Assembly (NCBI GenBank): GCA_019421015.1 | Contig: JAHZGC010000021.1 | Span: forward strand, 1-39,056 | Reading direction: 5' to 3' | Source: Coriobacteriaceae bacterium | GTDB lineage: Bacteria; Actinomycetota; Coriobacteriia; Coriobacteriales; UMGS124 | DNA length: 39,056 bases | Part shown: piece after piece, positions 30,476-38,146 of the stretch | Layout: the number at the start of each line of letters is the position of its first letter | Numbering within the stretch: position 1 is the stretch's first letter | Translations under genes and position numbers: made by a program | Notes under the pieces: model-generated | The model's input: the letters and a program-made list of their open reading frames with translations, nothing else | What the model was told of the DNA's origin: nothing | The model's database searches: none

Positions 30476-32345
30476 CTCTCCTCCCCTCGAGGTCGTTGTC
30501 GGTCCCCAAGGCGGGGCACACGCCGCAGCCCGTGCAGCCGCACCGGGTGCAGTCGGGGGTCAGCACCCCTTCTTGGGCACGGCGCCACTCCCGCTCGAGG
30601 TAGCGCTCGGACACCCCGGCCGAGATGTGGTCCCACGGCAGCGGGCCGCCCACCTCGAAGGGCTCGCAGGCCGTCGCCCGCATATCGATGCCGCAGGCCT
30701 GCGCGGCCCGCTCCCACCGGGCGAGGTCGAACTGGTCGGACCACGCGTCGAAGCGCGCGCCCAGGCGATGGGCCTCGAGGATGAGGGGGGTTATCTCCCT
30801 GCCCCCGCGCGACAGAACCGCCTCGATGAACGAGGAGGCGAAGTCATGGTAGTGCAGGTCCACACCGCGCGGCATCGCCGAGGCGAGGAGCCTCTGGCGC
30901 CTGCGGACCTCGTCGGGGTCGACCTGGCCGCACCATTGGAAGGCGGTCTGGGCCTTGGGGATGAACACGGCCACCGAGGTGCTGATGCGAACGGCGCAGC
31001 GCTTGGCCGGCGGCACGCAGCGCTTGGCAAGCTCGAGGGCACGTCCGCACATCTGGGCTATGCCGACCACGTCCTCGTCGGTCTCGAGGGGAAGGCCGAT
31101 CATGAAGTAGAGCTTCATGCGCAGCCACCCTTCCGAGAAGGACGCCTCGACGGCGTGCATCAGGTCCTCCTCGGTCACCCCCTTGTTGATGACGTCGCGC
31201 ATGCGCTGGGTACCCGCCTCGGGGGCAAAGGTGAGACCGCCCTTCTTCTCGCCGGCAACCAGGCGCGCGAGCTCGATGCCAAAGGAGTCGAGGCGCTCGG
31301 AGGGCAAAGAGACGCTGATGCCGGTTCCCGACAGGTCGGCGTTCAGCCGCCGCAGGACCGTCTCGAGGTTCGAGTGGTCCGTCGTCGAAAGCGAGGTGAG
31401 CGACACCTCGTCGTAGCCGGTCTGACGCAACCCGCACATGACGGCGGAGACGATCTGGTCGGCCGGGCGCTCGCGCACGGGCCGATAGGTCATCCCCGCC
31501 TGGCAGAACCGGCATCCGCGCGCGCAGCCGCGCAGGACCTCAACCGCGAGGCGGTCATGGACCATCTGGGGATAGGGCACCAGGGTCGTGGTCACCGGGT
31601 CGGTGGCCTTAAAGTCCGACACGACGCGCTTGACCACCCGGGCGGCCGCCTTGGAGCCCTCCTTGGGACGCAGGTGGCTGCGACCTGAGGCGTCGTAAAG
31701 CACCTCGTAGAGCAGGGGCACATAGACGCCGGGGATCGAGGCGAGGGCTTCGAGGGTCTCGGATCGGGAGCGACCTAGGGCGCGGCAGGAGCGGATGCAC
31801 GAGGCGACCTCGACGATGGACTCCTCGCCGTCGCCCACCATGATGGCGTCGTACAAGGGAGCCACGGGCTCGGGGTTGTACACCGAGGGGCCGCCACCGC
31901 ACACGATGGGGTCCTCTTCGGCACGGTCGGCGGCAAGCACGGGTATGCCGGCGAGATCGAGCGTCTCCACGATGTTGGTGGCGGCCAGCTCGTGGGGGAT
32001 CTGGATGCCCACCATGTCGAACGAGGCAACGGGGAAGCACGACTCCATGGAGAAGAGCGGTATGTCGCGCTCGCGCATCTGGGCGGCCATGTCGACCCAC
32101 GGCGTGTAGGCCCGCTCGCACGCGATGCCCTCCTGCCGGTTCAAGACGGCATAGAGGATGGAGAGCCCTTGGTTGGGAAGGCCCACCTCGTAGGTGTCGG
32201 GATAGATCAGCACGCAGCGGAAGGGGGATTCGGGGTCGCGCACGGCACCATACTCGTGGTCGATGTAGCGCGAGGGCTTCTCCACCAGGTCGAGAAGGGG
32301 TTCGATGCGCGGCCAGAGGTCCACGCGCTCACGCAGGGTCTGCAC
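30468..32345 (-). CDS. Radical SAM protein, TIGR03960 family
   Basis: A 625-aa radical SAM enzyme with a B12-binding-like N-terminal region (about 40-200). The 4Fe-4S site for SAM is C274-x3-C278-x2-C281 (RGCARGCRFCQAG). Further family segments are LTSLSTTDHSNLE, SLPSERLDSF and FAPEAGTQRMRDVINKG. The C-terminus adds a cysteine cluster C599, C602, C604, C607, C610 (DCTRCGCTGCGVCPAL), which could hold a second metal centre. Substrate unknown. The start is GTG 32345, 3 nt after the TAA of the DUF697 gene, without a clear ribosome site, so it is probably coupled. Operon with its partner protein downstream. Confidence 0.9.
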   Translation of the reverse strand: MQTLRERVDLWPRIEPLLDLVEKPSRYIDHEYGAVRDPESPFRCVLIYPDTYEVGLPNQGLSILYAVLNRQEGIACERAYTPWVDMAAQMRERDIPLFSMESCFPVASFDMVGIQIPHELAATNIVETLDLAGIPVLAADRAEEDPIVCGGGPSVYNPEPVAPLYDAIMVGDGEESIVEVASCIRSCRALGRSRSETLEALASIPGVYVPLLYEVLYDASGRSHLRPKEGSKAAARVVKRVVSDFKATDPVTTTLVPYPQMVHDRLAVEVLRGCARGCRFCQAGMTYRPVRERPADQIVSAVMCGLRQTGYDEVSLTSLSTTDHSNLETVLRRLNADLSGTGISVSLPSERLDSFGIELARLVAGEKKGGLTFAPEAGTQRMRDVINKGVTEEDLMHAVEASFSEGWLRMKLYFMIGLPLETDEDVVGIAQMCGRALELAKRCVPPAKRCAVRISTSVAVFIPKAQTAFQWCGQVDPDEVRRRQRLLASAMPRGVDLHYHDFASSFIEAVLSRGGREITPLILEAHRLGARFDAWSDQFDLARWERAAQACGIDMRATACEPFEVGGPLPWDHISAGVSERYLEREWRRAQEGVLTPDCTRCGCTGCGVCPALGTDNDLEGRRDG

Positions 32346-32348
32346 GGG

Positions 32349-33233
32349 TTACACCACCGCCCCGTCGCTTGCCGCCGCCTCGACGACCTCGGCGGCCACG
32401 GGAGCCGGCCCGCAGGCCACGGCGTCGTAGTAGGCGACGAGGCCGCGGCCCACACCGTAGGTGCCCGCAGCGGCCACGGCGGCCTTGACCAGAAAGGCTG
32501 GAAGGGGCAGCAGGCGCACGGCGGCACGCGCGGCACCGCGCAGCGCGAAGGACGAGGCGACGATGGCGCCGACCTCCTTGAGACGGGCGGCGTCGAGAGG
32601 CAGGCCGTAGGTGTGGGCGACCTTGTACATCATGGCTATCTCGGTGGCCATCATCACCGGCATGTCGGCCTCCTTCAAGAAGGCCAGGGAACCGACCAGG
32701 GCGTTGTTGCGCGCGGCCTCGAGCACGACCCGATGGGCCTCGGCACGGCGGCAACAGGCAAAAGACGCCCCCAAGGCCTCGGCGAGGTCGGGCAGCGACC
32801 CGACGAGCCACCCGCCGAGGGCGTCGGCGACACCGGGGGCGTCGCAGCACACCACGTCGGCGGCCGGAATCCCCTCCGCGGCCACGAAGGCAGCCCCGTC
32901 GCGGTCGGACACCAGAACGCAGCAGGGAACCCCGGCACCGCGGTAGGACCGGGCGAGCTCGGCCGCCAGCGCGTCCCGGCCGGAGGCCAAGACCACGGCG
33001 GCGTCGGAAAGGCTGTTGACCGGCGGCAGTGCGGCCGCGTCGCCGAACCCCGCGATGTAGAGCCGGGCGGCGGCGGTCTCGGGCCGCAACGCCTGGCGCA
33101 GGGCCGCCCCCATGGCGGGTGCGGCCCCGTCGGAGACCATCACCGCGATTCTGACCTCTTTGTCGCCCCCGGCGTCCGCCGCTTTTTTGCGAGCAGAAAA
33201 CGCCTTGGCGACCTGGTCGAACACGACGTTCAC
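32349..33233 (-). CDS. DUF697 (YcjF-like) membrane protein with degenerate N-terminal domain
   Basis: A 294-aa protein. The C-terminal part (about 165-272) fits DUF697: VMMATEIAMMYKVAHTYGLPLDAARLKEVGA, then two hydrophobic segments (FALRGAARAAVRLLPLP and AFLVKAAVAAAGTYGVGRGLVAYY). DUF697 is usually attached to a small GTPase; here the N-terminal alpha/beta part (about 25-165) has no P-loop or other G motif and looks like a decayed or different Rossmann-like fold. The start is uncertain: GTG 33233 has GAGGGG 8 nt upstream and is preferred over ATG 33257, which has none. It lies between rodA and the radical-SAM pair; function unknown. Confidence 0.75.
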   Translation of the reverse strand: MNVVFDQVAKAFSARKKAADAGGDKEVRIAVMVSDGAAPAMGAALRQALRPETAAARLYIAGFGDAAALPPVNSLSDAAVVLASGRDALAAELARSYRGAGVPCCVLVSDRDGAAFVAAEGIPAADVVCCDAPGVADALGGWLVGSLPDLAEALGASFACCRRAEAHRVVLEAARNNALVGSLAFLKEADMPVMMATEIAMMYKVAHTYGLPLDAARLKEVGAIVASSFALRGAARAAVRLLPLPAFLVKAAVAAAGTYGVGRGLVAYYDAVACGPAPVAAEVVEAAASDGAVV

Positions 33234-33298
33234 GTCAGAAACCCCCTCGTATCGCATACGCCCACGGCGCGACGAGGCGCCGGGGAGACCCGTTCCTA

Positions 33299-34492
33299 TC
33301 AGGCCCGTGCCCCGTGGACGCCCACGGACTGCACGAGGCCAACCGTCAAGAGCTGCACCATCATCGACGAGGAGCCGAAGCTGATGAAGGGCAGCGGGAT
33401 ACCCGTGATGGGCATCAGGGAGAGGCACATGCCGATGTTCTCGAAGATCTGGAACGTCCACATCGCCACGATACCCAAGATGATGAGCCTACCGAACAGT
33501 ATCTCGCACCGATAGGCGATACGCAGGCTCGAAAAGATCAGCAACAGATAGAGCACGATAAGCAGGCCGGCCCCCACAAAGCCGAACTCCTCCGACAGCA
33601 GGGCAAAGACGAAGTCCGTATGGGCCTCGGGCAAAAAGCCCGACCCCGCCTGGGTGGCGTTGCCGACACCCTTGCCGAAGAACCCCCCGGACCCTACGGC
33701 GATCATGGCCTGCTGCAGGTTGTACCCGGCCCCCGAGGTGTCGTGCTCGGGGTCGAGGAACACGAGCAGGCGGTTCATCTGGTAGTCCTGGATCAACGAG
33801 TGGGCATCTCCCACGGCCGCGTCGACGATGCTGTCGGTAAGCAGCACCACGGTCACAAGCCCGACCAGGATGGCGACGGTGGCCAAGACCCAGCTGCGTT
33901 TGGGGCCCGCCATGACGATGATGGCAGCTCCGGCCACCAAGACGACGAGGCCGGTGCCGAGGTCGGGCTGGATCAGGATGAGCGCAAAGGGCACCGCGAG
34001 GATGGCGCAGAGCTTGAGGTAGTCGCGCAGCCGCGGGATGCGGCCGTTGTACTCGGACGCGAGGGACGCCATAAGAACGATGGTAACCAGCTTGGCCAGC
34101 TCAGACGTCTGGAACGTGAGTCCTATGCCGGGGATCCTGATCCAGCCGGTAATGCCGTTCGCGTTGTAGCTGAGGCCCGGGATGAAGGGGGCCACCATCA
34201 GAAGGCAGTCGATCACGAACAGAGCCGTCGTCATGCCGCAGAGGCGCCGGTAGTCGAAGCCGTAGGCAAACGCCGCGAGTACAAAGCCCAGCAGGGCGCC
34301 GAAGGCCTGACGCGGGGCCGAGGCATCTGCGATCGTGAGCGATGCCGAGTAGACCACGAACAGCCCGTAGGCCACGAGGAGGCCCGATACCAGGAACAGC
34401 GGCTTGTCGAGCCCCTGGAAGAAGCGTTTGACGGCGCTGGCGAAACCCCGTGGGCCGCCGTGGCCCGATACGATAAGCCCCTGCTGCCCCAT
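33299..34492 (-). CDS. rodA: SEDS peptidoglycan glycosyltransferase RodA
   Basis: A 397-aa polytopic membrane protein (about ten helices) that polymerises lipid II for side-wall elongation together with PBP2. The family segments are visible: LLVAYGLFVVYSAS, the ELAKLVTIVLMA region, QPDLGTGLVVLVAG, the long extracellular loop with LDPEHDTSGAGYNLQQAMIAVGSGGFFGKG (containing the catalytic-loop aspartate) and the C-terminal FISFGSSSMMVQLLTVGLVQS. The start at 34492 forms TGATG with the mrdA stop. RodA versus FtsW: the location with mreBCD and mrdA decides for RodA. Confidence 0.95.
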   Translation of the reverse strand: MGQQGLIVSGHGGPRGFASAVKRFFQGLDKPLFLVSGLLVAYGLFVVYSASLTIADASAPRQAFGALLGFVLAAFAYGFDYRRLCGMTTALFVIDCLLMVAPFIPGLSYNANGITGWIRIPGIGLTFQTSELAKLVTIVLMASLASEYNGRIPRLRDYLKLCAILAVPFALILIQPDLGTGLVVLVAGAAIIVMAGPKRSWVLATVAILVGLVTVVLLTDSIVDAAVGDAHSLIQDYQMNRLLVFLDPEHDTSGAGYNLQQAMIAVGSGGFFGKGVGNATQAGSGFLPEAHTDFVFALLSEEFGFVGAGLLIVLYLLLIFSSLRIAYRCEILFGRLIILGIVAMWTFQIFENIGMCLSLMPITGIPLPFISFGSSSMMVQLLTVGLVQSVGVHGARA

Positions 34493-36585
34493 CAGTCCTC
34501 CGCTCGGGTCGCGGAGGCACCGTGGGCGCGGAGCAGCTCGATCGGGTCGGTCATCTCGACCCCGTAGATGGCACCCAGGACCTCGCGGCACATATGGGAC
34601 GCCACGGCGCTGCCGCCGCCACCGAGCTCCAGGAACGAGGCGACCACGTAGGTGGGGTCTTCATAGGGGGCCGCCGCCACGAACCATGCGTGGGAGTTGA
34701 GCTCCCCCTCTCCGGCTTCGGCGGTACCGGACTTACCCATCACCTGGACGGGCAGCCCTTGGAAGTAGTCGGCCGTGCTGGCGCTCTCGTTGACGACGCC
34801 CCACAGGGCCTCGTCGACGAACTGAAGGATGGACTGGTCTATGGGCACCTGGTTCTGCGGATGGGCGTCGGCGGCCAAAAGGGGTGCGTGGGTGTCGTTC
34901 GAAAGGACGTCGAGCATGAGGTGGGGCCACATCTCCACGCCGTGGTTCACGAGGCCGCAGTAGACATAGGCCATCTGCAGCGGCGTCACAAGCAAGTCTC
35001 CCTGACCGATGACGATGTTGGCGGTGTCTCCCGGGTGCCACTGGCGGTCGATGTCGTCATACCAGGTGAACCAGTTCCATTTCCAGTCCGCATCGGGGAT
35101 GCGCCCCGGATACTCGTCAGGAAGGTCGACGCCTGTCCTCGAACCCAGGCCCCAACGACGGAACATCTCCTGGAGCCCCTCGGGGTTGTCGGAGTAGTAG
35201 AAGGCCTTGGCGATCTCGTAGAAGACCACGTCGCAGGAGTTCACGATGCCGTCGCGCAGGTTCAACCACCCGTGGCCGTTGAGGTTCCAGCACCCCTTGC
35301 CGTCGGCCTCGCCCATGCCCGTCCACCAGCCGGTGCATTCATAAAACGACTCCGAGGTCGCGACGCCGCTCTCGAGAGCGGCGCAGGCCGAGAGGGCCTT
35401 GATGGTCGAGGCCGACGGGTACTGGCCGTCGATGACGCGGTTGAGCAGCGGGTTGTTGGCGTCTTCGGAGACGAGGTTGGCCCAGTCGGACGTGCTGATG
35501 CCGCCGATGAACGATGACGGGTCGTAGTCGGGGTAGCTCGCCATGGCCAGGATTTCGCCCGTCTTGCAGTTTATGCAGACGACGGCACCGCCCGTGGGTT
35601 TATAGCCGATGGAACGTGAGGCGGCCATGCTCGTCTGGATGGCGCTCTCGGCAGCCTTCTGCACGGCGAGGTCCACGGTGAGGCGCACGTCGCTTCCGGC
35701 GCGGGCGGGGACCTCCCCCACCACGTCGGTCACGTCGCCGTTGGCGTCCACATGGACCGTCCTCGTGCCGCGGACGCCCTGGAGCACAGACTCGTACTGG
35801 TATTCGATACCGGTCTTGCCGACGGTGTCGCCCATACGATAGGCGACGAGGTTGCTTTCGTCGTTCGCATAGTGCTTGAGCTCGTCAGAAGAGATGGTGC
35901 CGGTGTAGCCAAGAAGGTGGCAGGCAAGCTTGCCGTGGGGATAGGAGCGCACCGAGCGCGACTCGACCTCGACGCCGGGAAACTGGCCCGGGTGCTCCAC
36001 GACGTAGGCGACCGCGCTCTGGGGCACGTCAATCATGATGGTCCGGAGTGACTGCGCCCCCTCCGTCGCGCTCTGGATGTTGTGGCGTACCGCGACCTCG
36101 GGCATGCCGAGGAGGTTGGATATGCGCTTGACCAAACGGGAGTTCTCTGCCACGTCTTTGTCGGCCACAAGCGCCAGGCTCGGGCGGTTGTCGACGAGTA
36201 TGTTACCGTTGCGGTCGAGTATGCGGCCGCGCGGGGCCTTGATGGACACCTCGCGGGTCAGGTTGCGCTCGGCGCGCTCGGAATAGGAAGCCCCCGAAAC
36301 CAGCTGCATGCCCCAGAGGCGAAACAGCAAGACGCCGAAGAACGCCCCCACCACACCCCCAAAAACGCCCATACGCCGACGCAGGCCGATATCCGCGTTC
36401 GCGCTCGGCTCCTCGGCCTCGGGCGCAGCCTTGGACGACCGTTTGTCATCGAGTTCGAGGGCCTCGCGGGAACGCTCAAAAATGGGCTCGGGCTTGTTGC
36501 GCCTATGAAGCACCATGGTGACGACCAAGGCTATGACCAAGGCGGTGATTGCCGCTATGAGCAAAAACAGAATCCAGGACGACAC
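34492..36585 (-). CDS. mrdA: Penicillin-binding protein 2 (class B, elongation transpeptidase) with two N-terminal membrane segments
   Basis: A 697-aa cell-wall transpeptidase and partner of RodA. Active site: S393 in ASTIK (SxxK, K396), SCD at 450-452 and KSGT at 618-621; C417 and C432 flank a loop typical of the family. The dimerisation domain is about 100-300 (APRGRILDRNG 117-127). Unusually there are two hydrophobic helices, about 4-26 and 73-92, separated by an acidic, probably cytoplasmic linker (27-70); most PBP2 proteins have one. The start is GTG 36585, supported by AAGGAGG 9 nt upstream, so the extra helix is probably real. It follows mreD by 51 bp. Confidence 0.93.
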   Translation of the reverse strand: MSSWILFLLIAAITALVIALVVTMVLHRRNKPEPIFERSREALELDDKRSSKAAPEAEEPSANADIGLRRRMGVFGGVVGAFFGVLLFRLWGMQLVSGASYSERAERNLTREVSIKAPRGRILDRNGNILVDNRPSLALVADKDVAENSRLVKRISNLLGMPEVAVRHNIQSATEGAQSLRTIMIDVPQSAVAYVVEHPGQFPGVEVESRSVRSYPHGKLACHLLGYTGTISSDELKHYANDESNLVAYRMGDTVGKTGIEYQYESVLQGVRGTRTVHVDANGDVTDVVGEVPARAGSDVRLTVDLAVQKAAESAIQTSMAASRSIGYKPTGGAVVCINCKTGEILAMASYPDYDPSSFIGGISTSDWANLVSEDANNPLLNRVIDGQYPSASTIKALSACAALESGVATSESFYECTGWWTGMGEADGKGCWNLNGHGWLNLRDGIVNSCDVVFYEIAKAFYYSDNPEGLQEMFRRWGLGSRTGVDLPDEYPGRIPDADWKWNWFTWYDDIDRQWHPGDTANIVIGQGDLLVTPLQMAYVYCGLVNHGVEMWPHLMLDVLSNDTHAPLLAADAHPQNQVPIDQSILQFVDEALWGVVNESASTADYFQGLPVQVMGKSGTAEAGEGELNSHAWFVAAAPYEDPTYVVASFLELGGGGSAVASHMCREVLGAIYGVEMTDPIELLRAHGASATRAED

Positions 36586-36636
36586 GGGCGCAACCCTCCT
36601 TCTCGATCGATCGGGCCGTCGGAGACAGCGGCGCGC

Positions 36637-37182
36637 CTAACGCCGCACGAGGCTGAACCCCGCCGCCCCGAGCGTGTTCCCCTTGGAGCGGTGGGCAAGC
36701 ACGGAGAACGGAATCACCGCCAACGCTATGTCGAGCGCCGTCGTGAGCGTGATGCGAAGGGCCGCTCCCCCATCGACTGCCACACCGGCCGACACCGTCA
36801 GAAGGCACGCGTAGTACAGGGCGTTATAGGCAAGGGCCGCCACGGAGAACTCCAACAGGGGAGCCTTCCAGCCTTCGGCGAAGGCGTTTCGCTGCCTATA
36901 TCCCAAAGCATACCCCGTCACTGAGCCGAGCAACGACGAGAAGCCCACAACCCCCGCTCCCGTCAGGTCGAACAACAAACCGCAGGCAAACCCCGCGATG
37001 CATCCTGCACGTGACCCGTAAAGAAAGGCCAGACAGGCTGTGAGCACAAGCAAAAAACCAGGCTTCGCCCCAAAAACGGAGAGGTGGTTTCCCAGCACAA
37101 GATGGAGCAGGCCGAACACCGCTACCAAGACGTAGGGGGTCAACCGGTCTGCGCCGCCTGAACCCGCGGTTTTCCCGAACAC
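36637..37182 (-). CDS. mreD: Rod-shape-determining protein MreD
   Basis: A 181-aa integral membrane protein of the elongasome, with about five hydrophobic segments between residues 12 and 170 (YVLVAVFGLLHLVLG, PGFLLVLTACLAFLYG, AGCIAGFACGLLFDLTG, VAALAYNALYYACLLTV, TTALDIALAVIPFSVLA). FACGLLFDLTGAGVVGFSSLLGSVTGYALG is the best match to the family. The start is GTG 37182, one base after the mreC stop, with GGAGGGGG 6 nt upstream; the open frame to 37254 lies inside mreC. MreD is poorly conserved, so context carries much of the call. Confidence 0.9.
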   Translation of the reverse strand: MFGKTAGSGGADRLTPYVLVAVFGLLHLVLGNHLSVFGAKPGFLLVLTACLAFLYGSRAGCIAGFACGLLFDLTGAGVVGFSSLLGSVTGYALGYRQRNAFAEGWKAPLLEFSVAALAYNALYYACLLTVSAGVAVDGGAALRITLTTALDIALAVIPFSVLAHRSKGNTLGAAGFSLVRR

Positions 37183-37183
37183 C

Positions 37184-38098
37184 CTATGCCCCCTCCCCCG
37201 TCGCTTCGCCGCCCGACGCATCCGCCCCTTGCTGAGAAACCGCCTTCTCGGCATTGAACGTCGTCATGACGAAGACCTCTTCGTAGTTGCCGACCTGCGC
37301 AACGGGGGCCACGACGATGGTGTGGTACATGTCAGAAGCGTTGCTCGAAACGCTCGCGACGGTCCCAAGCAGCATCCCGCTCGGATAGACGCCCCCTAGA
37401 CCAGAAGTCACCACTGGCTCGCCGACCGAGACGGACGAAGAGGTGGGGATGTAGGAGAGGTGGAGGGTACCGTCGACCGACCCTTCGAGTATCCCGACCT
37501 CCCTCGTGCTCTGCAGCATCGCGCTCACCCCCGATGTCGGGTCGTTGAGCAGCGTCACCGTTGAAGAAAACACGGAGGTTTCGGTAACCTGGCCGATTAC
37601 CGAGCCGTACCCCATGACCGGCATGTCCACCGACACACCCGAGCTGGTCCCCTTGTCGATGACGATGGTGGAGTCCCAGTCACCGCTCGAGCCCCCTATG
37701 ACCCGTGCGCCTATACCGCCCATGTCGTAAGCGCTCACCAGGCCGAACATCTGCTCCAAACGATCGTTTTCGAGGCGGTACTCGTTGAGTTCGACAAGCT
37801 GGGCGGTCAAGTAGGCGTTGCGCTCCTCGAGCTCCGTCAGAGTGGCACCGTCGGCCGTGACGTTGTGGAGGGCGCGGCCGAGGGCGTCAAACGGCCGCAT
37901 AACCTGCGCCCCCGCCCATTCGAACGGGGTGGCCACAACCTGAGCCGCCGAGCGGAGCATATGGACGGGACCGTTCGCCCCTTCGCGAGAGTAGAGAGTG
38001 ACAAGCACGATGGAGACGCACACGAGCGCGATCAGGACGCCGATCCCCGGCATCCTACGCTCTGAACCCGGTGAGGACAGCTTACCCGACCTGCCCAT
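37184..38098 (-). CDS. mreC: Rod-shape-determining protein MreC
   Basis: A 304-aa bitopic protein: a short cytoplasmic N-terminus, a membrane helix about 17-36, a coiled coil about 85-118 (LEERNAYLTAQLVELNEYRLENDRLEQMFGL) and an extracellular double beta-barrel about 125-285 (ARVIGGSSGDWDSTIVIDKGTSSGVSVDMPVMG, SGLGGVYPSGMLLGTV). It links MreB, MreD and PBP2. The ATG at 38098 has GGGAGG 6 nt upstream. 48 bp after mreB. Confidence 0.95.
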   Translation of the reverse strand: MGRSGKLSSPGSERRMPGIGVLIALVCVSIVLVTLYSREGANGPVHMLRSAAQVVATPFEWAGAQVMRPFDALGRALHNVTADGATLTELEERNAYLTAQLVELNEYRLENDRLEQMFGLVSAYDMGGIGARVIGGSSGDWDSTIVIDKGTSSGVSVDMPVMGYGSVIGQVTETSVFSSTVTLLNDPTSGVSAMLQSTREVGILEGSVDGTLHLSYIPTSSSVSVGEPVVTSGLGGVYPSGMLLGTVASVSSNASDMYHTIVVAPVAQVGNYEEVFVMTTFNAEKAVSQQGADASGGEATGEGA

Positions 38099-38146
38099 CG
38101 CTCACCTCCCCCTCGTTGCAAGCCCAACCGTCATCGTGCCTCACGG

